From Russula earlei (taxonomy: Eukaryota > Basidiomycota > Agaricomycetes > Russulales > Russulaceae), in NCBI GenBank assembly GCA_025769875.1, contig JAGFNK010000636.1, forward strand, positions 1-28,687: a DNA stretch of 28,687 nucleotides. The letters are read 5' to 3'. Position numbers and translations under genes: made by a program. The notes under the pieces are model-generated. The model was not told the origin of the DNA. It made no database searches and worked only from the letters and a program-made list of their open reading frames with translations. Positions within the stretch are counted from its first letter, which is position 1, and every line of letters starts with the position of its first letter. Positions 10,445 through 19,623 of this stretch are shown here, piece by piece.

Positions 10445-10590
10445 CTTCAACATGGCGATATCCCCCAAATCGAGCTCAGAAAACCACCCGAGCGAACAGA
10501 ACGCAAGCCGGGAAGAGGCGGGCTCATCGAGAAGGGCTCTTTGCTGGGCACTACTAGTACGAGTGAACAGACGTTCAGGAAGTGTAAAGT
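10445..10590. repeat. Direct repeat copy 2 flanking the Gag segment
   Basis: Same unit as 9019-9155, starting four bases after the Gag stop codon. It has a small insertion near 10555 relative to copy 1. Confidence 0.8.
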
Positions 10591-10862
10591 ATTTCATATA
10601 AATAGTCCCAAAATCTCGTTTGGGTGAAGAAATCGATTCTTCTTGATCTTTGTCGTGAGCACGAGATAAAGCTAGCATTCAAGGCGGAAAGGAGATGAGT
10701 CACTTGTAAAATTCCATCTTTGTCCTTTTTATTTTCGCCAGACCGGCCCAGACGGTGTAGTACGACTCGGATGCATCGAGGAATTAGTGCCAAATGTCAC
10801 TCTGCCTCAGCTCTGCATGCCGAGCTGAGCCCTTACATTTTCACTTTCTGTCCCCGACGTTA
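10591..10862. repeat. Spacer with a weak match to 18870-18965
   Basis: Words CGTGAGCACG, GCATTCA, GGAGATGA and CTTGTAAA occur in the same order near 10650-10715 and near 18890-18960, which suggests an old shared dispersed sequence. No gene seen. Confidence 0.3.
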
Positions 10863-11420
10863 GCATTGTGCTATCACTTTCACAGCTAGGCCTCAGGCTC
10901 AGCTGCCTGGTGTCCGACACAAGCGAACAGCAGAGTGGTTCTTCCAGGGGAGTATTTTTATCCAATGGAAGTCTACTGCTTCGCTTTTGTGGCTTCATGG
11001 AAAACGTACTTTTCTTTGAATCTTCCGTTGACGTCCCCACTGATTACCACTTTCTCGTAGCCGGATCCGGAAAAAGCATATTGGTTCGTCATTACCAATT
11101 GGCAATCTTTGTTGAATCTGCTGTTCAGGTCAGATCTACGATATCGAAGACACAATCACCCTACGCGATAGTGGACGGGCTTTTTCTATTTTGACTTCAG
11201 GGACACAAGCAAACAGATCCTCTGTGACATTACTGACATATTTCCCTCTCTCGTCACCCAGCTTTCAGCCCAGTCCGATCCCTGTTGCGATATACTCTCC
11301 CAGCTTTATCTTGCACATGATAATGGCTTAGCGAAGACAAATCCATTGTTTGAAGCAGATTCTCACGCTACCAGATCAATATAAGGTCTATATTGTCATC
11401 AACACCCTTGATGAATATTA
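10863..11420 (+). pseudogene. Truncated NACHT NLR copy, second member of the 4309-8186 family
   Basis: The segment reads VRHKRTAEWFFQGSIF and SLLWLHGK, then an intron in the same place as in the 4309-8186 gene, then the P-loop PGSGKS, and then FDFRDTSKQILCDI and LVTQLSAQSDPCCDILSQL in shifted frames. It is closely similar to 5884-6400 of that gene. The Goodbye and coiled-coil parts are missing: a 23-bp word that lies about 200 bp upstream of the intact gene sits within 25 bp of the NACHT part here, so an internal deletion has removed the 5' exons. Frame is lost after the P-loop. Similarity stops at about 11420, where Copia sequence begins. A decayed duplicate with no working product. Confidence 0.85.
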
Positions 11421-12442
11421 TCTGTATTGGAGCTCAGAAGTGAACAGTGGATGAGGTGAGAGACAATGGCTTAATTGGATGGATCCATACAAATGTGTGA
11501 GGGCTATCCTATATACTGTACAATAGATTGGAAGATATGAAGTAAGTAGGTTACTGTAGGTATGATGTAGTGTGATGTCAGACAAGATGAATATGATGTC
11601 AGCCAAGACATTGTAGTGTCTAATACTCCCCCTCAATGTCAGAGGGTGAGATGGTGTAAACCCTGATTACTAACTCCCCCTCAGCATCAAACCTTATTGT
11701 TGTGGAGTCCAAGAAGTATGCAGAAATGGATGAAGTCTGGGTGACAGAGGGGCTTGGTGAAGATGTCTGCGACATTGTTTTTGGTGTTGACTCTTGCAAT
11801 TGAGATTTTGCCCACAAGTACCTGTTCTCTGACATAGTGATTCTTGACTTGAATGTGCTTAACATGGGAGTGCCAGACATGGTCTTTGGTGAGTTATGAT
11901 GCTGTGTCATTGTCACAATAAATAGTTGTGGAGGTGGTTTGTGTGAATTGAGTTTGCAATAGTAGTTGTCACAGGAAAATGGCTTTGTGGGTTGTGTTGT
12001 GGAGTGCAATATATTCCGCATAGCAGGAACTATCAGGAACAGTACGCTGTTTCCATGAGGACCAAGAGATTGTACCAGATCCTAGGCTGAAGCAATAACC
12101 AGTGGTTGACTGACTAGTGTCAACACAGTTGGCGAAGTTGGAATCAGAGTGTCTGATCAGGGTTAGAGGACTCAGGCCACCCAGAGTTAGCAACAGTGTG
12201 CACATGCCTTTAAGGTATTGGAGAATGTGAATGGCGGTGGACCAATGGCCTTGGTTGTAACAGTCCATGTGTGAAGCTAGTTTGGTGACAGCAAAGGCGA
12301 TGTCAGGATGTGTGGCATTGGCAATATAGATAAGGTTGCTGACAAGGGCAGGGTAGGGTGTTGTGTTCCACTAGGTGACCATGTCTGGTGTGATGGGGAC
12401 AGTTTTATCATCTCATCTGAGTTGCAAGCCAGGGACCATGGG
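11420..12442 (-). mobile_element. Decayed Copia retrotransposon, 3' part, inserted in the NLR pseudogene
   Basis: On the minus strand this holds the C-terminal part of a Copia polyprotein, a polypurine tract (GAGGGGGAG, 11626-11634) and LTR-like DNA that continues to about 11420 with a degenerate TATTAGACAC start. The element is cut off at its 5' side by the LTR-like repeat at 12443. The 11420 junction coincides with the end of NLR similarity, so the Copia copy landed in the NLR pseudogene and is younger than that duplication. Confidence 0.75.
11690..12365 (-). pseudogene. Copia reverse transcriptase C-terminus and RNase H, broken
   Basis: Minus-strand motifs in order are NLIYIANATHPDIAFAV (end of the RT), ILQYLKG, TTGYCFSLGSGTISWSSWKQ and AEYIALH (RNase H), then KHIQVKNHY and NNVADIFTKPL (RNase H C-terminus). 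At least one in-frame stop and frame changes interrupt it. Integrase and the N-terminal half of the RT are absent. Non-functional on its own. Confidence 0.8.
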
Positions 12443-13036
12443 TGTTACAGCATTGTGGCCATTAGAGCATTAGCTCAGGGTTCAGTGGGGCCAAGTCCCT
12501 GTGACTTGGTTCAAGGGTTCAGTGGGGCCAGCTCAAAGAGACCAGATCAAGGGTTTAGCATCTCAAGGCTGAGTCAGACAATGACTCAGTCCACAGACAG
12601 AGTCGGTCTCCTGGTTTCACAGAAGAGGAAGACGATGAGAGAGAGGTAGAGGAGAAAGAGGAACACAAGGGTTCCTTGAGGTGTGCTTAGGTCAAGCAGG
12701 ATGTAAACCAGCACAAGCAAGTTGTGATTGAGAGAGTATACAGGGCAAGGGATGCAACAGGAAATGGGACAAAGCTAAGATTGGGACATTCCCCACCTTC
12801 TACAGGTGCTTAAATACTGTATGTAGCAAGGCTGTACAGTACTATATGCAGAACAATAGATAAAAGGTGAGCCAATAGCAAAAGGAGATCAATGACAAGT
12901 GAAACACAAGGAGGTAAAGTGACAGCTGTCAATCAATATCAAGGGATGAAACAGTAACCAAGGGGACAAGGGTGACAGAAGAGAATAATAACAGAAGAGA
13001 TTAGTGACAAACCAACAAGGGGGGTAATTCATGACA
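12443..13036 (+). mobile_element. Second copy of the 532-1112 LTR, no target duplication
   Basis: Collinear with the solo LTR at 532-1112: TGTTACAGC start; shared GGGGCCAAGTCCCTGTGACT, GGTTTCACAGAAGAGGA and CAAGGGATGAAACAGTAACC; end ATGACA. Many differences are C/T or A/G transitions. Its five flanking bases differ (ATGGG before, AAGAC after), so at least one flank was rearranged. It abuts the truncated Copia RT on the left and lies 22 bp from the foldback element on the right. Confidence 0.7.
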
Positions 13037-13109
13037 AAGACAGTGTCTATGAGACCATCATTATTGTCATTTTCACATGACCTTGCACTTGCCATTTTTG
13101 GATGTCATT

Positions 13110-13735
13110 TTGAGTGTGAAATTAAAACTGCTATATCTCAACAGTTTCTCAACAGATTGCCTTGAAACTTTGACAGTAGAACCTTATATACTGTATCTAT
13201 GTGCAGCTAAAATATGGGAGCCTAATATTTAGTTCTTGAAATGTCAATTTTCAGGTGCTGACATGAGTGCAAAACTTTGAACTGCCATATCTCAACTGTT
13301 TCTGAATCGATTGACTTGGAACTTCGACAGTGGGATCTCATGTACTGTATCTAGGTGCAGCCAAAGAGTTGGGGTCTAATTCTCTGTTCTTGAAGTTTCA
13401 ATTTTTGGGTGCAATCTGAGTGTGAAATTTCAAACTGCCATATCTCAACCATTTCTCAATGGATTGCCTTGAAACTTGGACAGTGGGATCTCATATAATG
13501 TGTCCAGGTGCAGCCAAAGAGTTGGTGTCTAATTATCAGTTCTTGAAGTTTCGATTTTTGGGTGCCCATCTGCATGCGATTTTTTGAACTGTCATATCTC
13601 AACCATTTCTCAATGGATTGCCTTGAAACTTGGACAGTAGAACCTCATGTACTGTATCCAGAGGCAGCCAAATAATTGGTTTCACTCATTGAATTTTCAC
13701 GTTTTGGGGTGCTGACCCCAAGCATGATAAAATTA
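13110..13735. repeat. Subterminal tandem repeats of foldback arm 1, ~154 bp x 4
   Basis: The landmark ATATCTCA recurs at 13133, 13287, 13440 and 13594, a period of 153-154 bp. Units share CTTGAAACTT..ACAGT, GTGCAGCCAA and TTCTTGAA.TTTCAATTTT. The array matches 18110-18735 in reverse complement. Confidence 0.9.
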
Positions 13736-14179
13736 CATTATCCCTACAGCTGAGCACATGATATGATACAACTATTTATGACATAGCATGCGAGAAGGGC
13801 ACGTTCATGGGACCGGACAAGGACTGACGGAAGAGCGATAAGACAAAATCGAAATGATGACATGAGGCGTGCATTGAGGCAGCGATTGCGATTGCGTGTG
13901 AATGGGCGAGGTGAGGCAATGGTGGGCTGCAAGCCCTCAAGTATGGCAGTGGCGAACAATGACGAACGATGGGGGGGTGGCTCGGTAGTCGGAGGAACGT
14001 GGTGAGCGACAGTGTGCTGCTGTCGGGCACCTTTTGGCATTTCTCGTGCATGACGCAGCATTCGTGCACTACGATTGTCGCATTTCACACCACTTACCCC
14101 TCTCACACTTCAAAAAATGTGGCTTTTTATTATGTGAGCCATCAGGAAATGTCTTCCACATGTGGTGTGTCATACTTAC

Positions 14180-14400
14180 CTGAAACCAGGAAATTGCTGT
14201 TGACCCTTGGACATGAAAGCTTGCTCTGTTCACCTGGCTCATCCACAACATAACCCTCAAAATAGAGCTGGAGGTTCCCTTCACCGACTGCAGGAAGCTT
14301 TCCCTGGTCCTGTCCAACAACGGAAGAGGTGAACGCGAGCGGCAGCATTCAAGTTTCGAACTGTCGGTGGCCAGCCACGTGTCAGCCAGCAGGGCGGTGA
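14180..14400 (-). pseudogene. Unidentified exon-like piece in foldback arm 1
   Basis: Bounded on the minus strand by a good acceptor (CTTCCTCCAG) and donor (GTAAGTATGA). One frame includes QLYFEGYVVDEPGEQ, the most protein-like stretch, but I do not recognise the family. Same piece as 17442-17662 in arm 2. Confidence 0.45.
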
Positions 14401-14616
14401 CTGGAGGAAGGATGAGTTTTGTACATATGGCAGGGAGAAATAACATTGCATACCTTCATCATTTTGTCAGCTTTTCATTTTGCTCTCCCACACAGTGTAC
14501 CACAGTATTGTATGTGTGTGGTCTCAAGCGAGACCTGGAACTTGCACGTCACGGGTTCCCTCCTCTGCAGCGAGTTCAGATGTGCGCCAACAGGCATGTG
14601 CAAGCAGGCATCTCAC

Positions 14617-15247
14617 ATAAAGGATAAAGAGTGGATCTTCCGCTGACAAGATATCTGGCGTGCAGAAATTGAGGACCCGCATCATCTCCTCATGCCACCA
14701 CTTGTCACGGCCCTGCGTCCACGGAACTTTGTTCCCCGTGCGCCTAAGAACGAGGACGTGCTCAACGTGCGGGCAGACCTTGAGTGCCGAATTGACTATT
14801 GCTTTGGTTGCAATAGTCTTCCCACCACGATGCCCTTCATTGGCAATAAGGACAACGCGGCTCTGGCAGTCATTGATATGGTCACAATGCGCCTCTGCAG
14901 AGAAGCCAGTGAACACAACAGAGTGGACGGCACCGATGAGCGCTACACGTGAGGAGGGCAGCGGCCACTTGCCATGCCATAGGAAGGTAGATAGAGACGG
15001 CATTGCCTTAATTGATGCCGAGAGATTTTCAGTACATTGGCAACACTAGAAGTTCCGTGTGGCAGTTCAGCATAGGGATCTGTTGGGCTCATCGGCTTCA
15101 TAAATGATAGCGGTCTGGGAGAGATGAGCGATCAGACATGGAGATACCCAGAAATGGCTCTTGATCAACCATAATCTATGACGGTACAGACCTTGTTGGG
15201 ATGTTTGAATGCCTAACGGTCTACACTGTTGTATGACACATTCAGAC
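14617..15247 (-). pseudogene. Captured acetyl-CoA synthetase fragment, foldback arm 1
   Basis: Minus-strand reading matches the N-terminal third of AMP-forming acetyl-CoA synthetase: IIYEADEP, then [52 protein letters not shown] and EDPLFILY. It is flanked by an acceptor-like CCCCGTAG and a donor GTGAGATG, so it looks like a genomic exon. It ends just before the adenylate-forming P-loop (TSGSTGKPKG in the family), and nothing matching that motif follows. Frame changes and stops lie in its first third. It cannot encode an active enzyme. Confidence 0.85.
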
Positions 15248-15544
15248 CTACGGGGATGAGGCGACATGAGGGGTGGCATGGGGCATATTACTTATGTCAG
15301 CAGCGTCTCTGGCACTGGCGGTGTGGAGGCTGTTTCTGCTCCTCCTGAGGTGGCGAGTGACTAAGCTCAGGTCTGGGGCCTTCTTGGACAATGTGTGTTG
15401 CATGAGACTAAAATGACGGTCAGGGTTGAGACCAAGATGGTGGCATGGACGAGCTCAGGCGATGGCTGCGAGTGAGACTGAAGTGGTGGAAGAAGCCAGA
15501 TGAAGCTGACATTGTAGGGGCTGGCTTGACCAAAGTAACGGCGG

Positions 15545-15952
15545 CTAGAGGGGACAACGAGGAGGCTGAGACTGCGGCGACTGGGACTGAGACAGCAAGG
15601 CAGCACGTGTGGCCAACAGAATGGCCAACAGAACTGAAATGACTAGACGGCGGACGAAGCAGGTGCGGATGGACGAAGAGGCAGGCAGTGGGCAGGACAG
15701 GGGCCGTGATGGCGATGACTTGGCAAGGCTAAGAATGGAGGCAGCTGATGAAGCTATGATGGGGGTTGATGGTGGATGAGGGCAGAGGGGACTGGGGGTG
15801 GTGGTAATCGGGGAGTCCAACTCCGACTCCAAGACGGTCACTTTTCGCTCACTTACATCTGTATACATGGAGATTTCCTCCGCAGACATGGTTGTGTTGA
15901 GACGAATGATGATCCATTGCACTTCTTCTGAGACTGCTTTGCCTTTAGCCAT
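15545..15952 (-). CDS. Short ORF with transposase-like helix-turn-helix, spanning the foldback loop
   Basis: The frame starts with the Met at 15952 and reads MAKGKAVSEEVQWIIIRL followed by TTMSAEEISMYTDVSERKV. This is a predicted helix-turn-helix of about 40 residues resembling homeodomain-like N-termini of Tc1/mariner-type transposases. It is encoded almost wholly in the unique loop. The frame then runs into arm 1, where it becomes Ser/Pro/Thr-rich (SPITTTPSPLCPHPPS) and shows no DDE catalytic domain. The same frame stays open upstream to 16069, inside arm 2. Likely the stub of a transposase gene at whose start the inverted duplication arose; activity in cis is not expected. Confidence 0.45.
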   Translation of the reverse strand: MAKGKAVSEEVQWIIIRLNTTMSAEEISMYTDVSERKVTVLESELDSPITTTPSPLCPHPPSTPIIASSAASILSLAKSSPSRPLSCPLPASSSIRTCFVRRLVISVLLAILLATRAALLSQSQSPQSQPPRCPL

Positions 15953-16594
15953 GGTGGTGATGGGTGTGTTGAAAAAATTTCCTCTTTGGGAACTGAAGAC
16001 ATCTTGACCATCTCGGAGTCGGAGTCGGACTCCCCGATTACCACCACCCCCAGTCCCCTCTGCCCTCATCCACCATCAACCCCCATCATAGCTTCATCAG
16101 CTCCTCCATTCTTAGCCTTGCCAAGTCGTCACCATCACGGCCCCTGTCCTGCCCACTGCCGCCTCTTGTCCATCCGCACCTGCTTCGTCCGCCGTCTAGT
16201 CGTTTCAGTTCTGTTGGCCATTCTGTTGGCCACACGTGCTGCCTTGCTGTCTCAGTCCCAGTCGCCACAGTCTCAGCCTCCTCGTCATCCCCTCTAGCCA
16301 CCATTACTTTGGTCAAGCCAGCCCCTACAATGTCAGCTTCGTCTGGCTTCTTCCACCACTTCAGTCTCACTCGCAGCCGTCGCCTGAGCTCGTCCATGCC
16401 ACCATCTTGGTCTCAACCCTGACCATCATTTTAGTCTCATGCAACACACATTGTCCAAGAAGGCCCCGGACCTGAGCTTAGTCACTCGCCACCTCAGGAG
16501 GAGCAGAAACAGCCTCCACACCGCCAGTGCCAGAGACACTGCTGACATAAGTAATATGCCCCATGCCACCCCTCATGTCGCCTCATCCCCGTAG

Positions 16595-17225
16595 GTCTGA
16601 ATGTGTCATACAACAGTGTAGACCGTTAGGCATTCAAACATCCCAACAAGGTCCATACCGTCATAGATTATGGTTGATCAAGAGCCATTTCTGGGTATCT
16701 CCATGTCTGATCGCTCATCTCTCCCAGACCGCTATCATTTACGAAGCTGATGAGCCCAACAGATCCCTATGCTGAACTGCCACACGAAACTTCTAGTGTT
16801 GCCAATGTACTGAAAATCTCTCGGCATCAATTAAGGCAATGCCGTCTCTATCTACCTTCCTATGGCATGGCAAGTGGTCGCTGCCCTCCTCGCGTGTAGC
16901 ACTCATCAGTGCCGTCCACTCTGTTGTGTTCACTGGCTTCTCTGCAGAGGCGCATCGTGACTGTATCAATGACTGCCAGAGCCACGTCGTCCTTATTGCC
17001 AACGAAGGGCATCATGGTGGGAAGACTATTGCAACCAAAGCAATAGTCAATTCGGCACTCAAGGTCTGCCCGCACGTTGAGCACGTCCTCGTTCTTAGGC
17101 GCATGGGGAACGAAGTTCCGTGGATGCAGGGCTGTGACAAGTGGTGGCACGAGGAGACGACACGGGTCCTCAATTTCTGCACGCCAGATATCTTGTCAGC
17201 AGAAGATCCACTCTTTATCCTTTAT
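16595..17225 (+). pseudogene. Captured acetyl-CoA synthetase fragment, foldback arm 2
   Basis: Inverted copy of 14617-15247. The plus strand reads LNVSYNSVDR and AFKHPNKV, then [82 protein letters not shown] and EDPLFILY. Stops occur after SVDR and in the linker near 16780-16835. Acceptor-like (CCCCGTAG|G) and donor (TAT|GTGAGATG) sites remain at its ends. AMP-forming acetyl-CoA synthetase makes acetyl-CoA from acetate, CoA and ATP in the cytosol; this fragment lacks most of the active site. Confidence 0.87.
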
Positions 17226-17441
17226 GTGAGATGCCTGCTTGCACATGCCCATCGGCGCGTGTCTGAACTCGCTGCAGAGGAGGGAACCCGTGACATGCAA
17301 GTTCCAGGTCTTGCTTGAGACCACACACATATGATACTGTGGTACACTGTGTGGGAGAGCAAAATGAAAAGCTGACAAAACGACAAAGGTATGCAATGTT
17401 ATTTCTCCCTGCCATATGTACAAAACTCATCCTTCCTCCAG

Positions 17442-17662
17442 TCACCGCCCTGCTGGCTCACACACGGCCGGCCCCCAACAGTTTGAAACTTGAACGCCAC
17501 CGCTCGCATTCACCTCTTCCATTGTTGGACAGGACCAGGGAAAGCTTCCTGTGGTCGGTGAAGGGAACCTCCAGCTCTATTTTGAGGGTTATGTTGTGGA
17601 TGAGCCAGGTGAACGGAGCAAGCTTTCATGTCCAAGGGTCAACAGCAATTTCCTGGTTTCAG
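17442..17662 (+). pseudogene. Unidentified exon-like piece in foldback arm 2
   Basis: Between a pyrimidine-rich acceptor (CCTTCCTCCAG) and a strong donor (GTAAGTATGA) lies 221 bp with a frame containing LQLYFEGYVVDEPGERSK. It is not a continuation of acetyl-CoA synthetase. It could be a second captured host exon or part of the element's own gene. Confidence 0.45.
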
Positions 17663-18109
17663 GTAAGTATGATGCACCACATGTGGAAGACATTTCCTGA
17701 TGGCTCACATAATAAAAAGCCGCATTTTTTGAAGTGTGAGAGGGGTAAGTGGTGTGAAATGCGACGATCGTAGTGCGCGAATGTTGCGTCACGCACGAGA
17801 AATGCCGAAAGGTGCCTGACAGCAGCACACTGTTGCTCACCGCATTGCTCCGACTACCGAGCCACCCCCCCATCGTTCGTCATTGTTCACCACTGCCGTA
17901 CTCGAGGGCTCGCAGCCCACCATCGCCTTGCATCGCCCATTCACGTGCGATCGCAATCGCTGCCTCGATGCACACTCACGTCATTGTTTCGATTTTGTCT
18001 TATCGCTCTTCCGTCAGTCCTTGTCCGGTCCCATGAACGTGCCCTTCTCGCATGCTACGTCATAAATAGTTGTATCATATCATGTGCTCAGCTGTAGGGA
18101 TAATGTAAT

Positions 18110-18735
18110 TTTATCATGCTTGGGGTCAGCACCTCAAAACATGAAAATTCAACGAGTGAAACCAATTATTTGGCTGCCTCTGGATACAGTACATGAGGTT
18201 CTACTGTCCAAATTTCAAGGCAATCCATCAAGAAATGGTTGAGATATGACAGTTCGAAAAATTGCACACAGATGGGCGCCCAAAAATCGAAACTTCAAGA
18301 ACTGATAATTAGACACCAACTCTTTGGCTGCACCTGGACACATTATATGAGATCCCACTGTCCAAGTTTCAAGGCAATCCATTGAGAAATGGTTGAGATA
18401 TGGCAGTTTGAAATTTCACACTCAGATTGCACCCAAAAATCGAAACTTCAAGAACAGAGAATTAGACCCCAACTCTTGGGCTGCACCTAGATACAGTACA
18501 TGAGATCCCACTGTCGAAGTTCCAAGTCAATCGATTCAGAAACAGTTGAGATATGGCAGTTCAAAGTTTTGCACTCATGTCAGCACCTGAAAATTGACAT
18601 TTCAAGAACTAAATATTAGGCTCCCATATTTTAGCTGCACATAGATACAGTATATAAGGTTCTACTGTCAAAGTTTCAAGGAAATCTGTTGAGAAACTGT
18701 TGAGATATAGCAGTTTTAATTTCGCACTCAAAATG
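18110..18735. repeat. Subterminal tandem repeats of foldback arm 2, ~154 bp x 4
   Basis: The landmark GAGATAT recurs at 18241, 18395, 18548 and 18702, a period of 153-154 bp, mirror image of the arm 1 array. Each unit carries TGGCTGCACCT..ACA, TCCAAGTTTCAAGGCAAT and GTTGAGATATGGCAGTT variants. Confidence 0.9.
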
Positions 18736-18782
18736 ACATCCAAAAATGGCAAGTGCAAGGTCACGTGAAAATGACAATAATG

Positions 18783-19623
18783 TATGTCAATAAGTCCCAC
18801 CAGAATCTCGTGTCCGAGAAGGAGGCAATCTGGTCTTCTCGGTCATGCGGTCCATGGAGGGAGGGGGGTGCAGCGGTCGTTGTCGTCGTGAGCACGGATC
18901 GATGGGGGACCGAATTGGCATTCAGGGTGGAAGGAGATGACTTGCTTGTAAAGTCCTTTTCTTCTAAAAATGAAAAAAAAATTCCTTGCTAGATGGTGTA
19001 CGAGGCATACGAAGAGCCCGCGGAGAGAGAAAGACGGAGACCATCGCGCCGCTTGCCGACGTGCAGTGTGCCGGTGAGTGGGCAGTGCCGCCACATTGAA
19101 AGTCCAAGAGAGGTATCATTTTTTTTTTCACCGATTCGGGTATACCAGCGTTTGAAAACAAACTTTCAAGGCGTAAGTTACTCACAGGACATTAAAAAAT
19201 GCCATGGTGCATAGTAACGGGTGTCATTTAAGGGAAGCGTCTTTGCCAACTTGCTATGAACTCGTATGAGGTGTTGAACGTGAGGATCACATGATTGTAA
19301 TATCACGTGTGCAGATCCTTTCCAATCCGTGAACAGAAAAATTTCACTAGCTATGTGATTCTCTACAGAAAGCGAAGAAGGGGAAAAGAAATGGATGCGG
19401 AGGGGAACGCCATGGAAACTAGGTCGCGGGCGTGTCAACTCACGCATCCTCGAATGTAGGGCCGTTGTTCTTGAAGACGTATACGTCCTCCGTAGGCGGG
19501 ACCAATTTGAACAACCTTCCTAGACGTTCATCTGCAAATGAAGCGTAAGACCAAGTGCTGTAACAGAAACAGAGAGTAAAAAAAACATGCAGAGGGGATC
19601 GTCATCCTCGTGTGTAAAATGTT
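18783..19623. other. Spacer between foldback element and gene cluster
   Basis: No gene recognised. Near 18870-18965 it weakly resembles 10640-10726. From about 19450 onward the sequence looks like 3' flank of the minus-strand OSBP gene. Confidence 0.4.

Larger units (their letters stand above)
13059..18782. mobile_element. Large foldback (inverted-repeat) element with captured gene fragments
   Basis: Bases 13059-15838 and 16009-18782 are reverse complements of each other along nearly their whole length, separated by a 170-bp loop (15839-16008). The outer ends read CATTATTGTCATTTTCAC, and its complement lies at the other end. Each arm contains, from outside in: four ~154-bp tandem repeats, an AT-rich junction, a GC-rich block, an unidentified exon-like piece, an acetyl-CoA synthetase piece and a low-complexity Ser/Pro block. 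Long terminal inverted repeats with subterminal tandem repeats are the hallmark of Foldback-type elements. No target duplication is clear. The many scattered differences between arms argue against an assembly artefact. Confidence 0.85.

Noticed and set aside
13110..13735. The 154-bp repeats as a CRISPR array
   Set aside because: Units are long, contiguous and diverged with no unique spacers, in a eukaryotic context.
15445..15642. Plus-strand frame MDELRRWLRVRLKWWKKPDE in the foldback arm, mirrored at 16397
   Set aside because: It is antisense to the low-complexity Ser/Pro block and occurs in both arms simply because they are duplicated; no family recognised.
13059..18782. The palindrome as an assembly artefact
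   Set aside because: The arms differ at many scattered positions and by small indels, and the loop is unique. An artefactual inverted duplicate would be identical. Not fully excluded without long reads.
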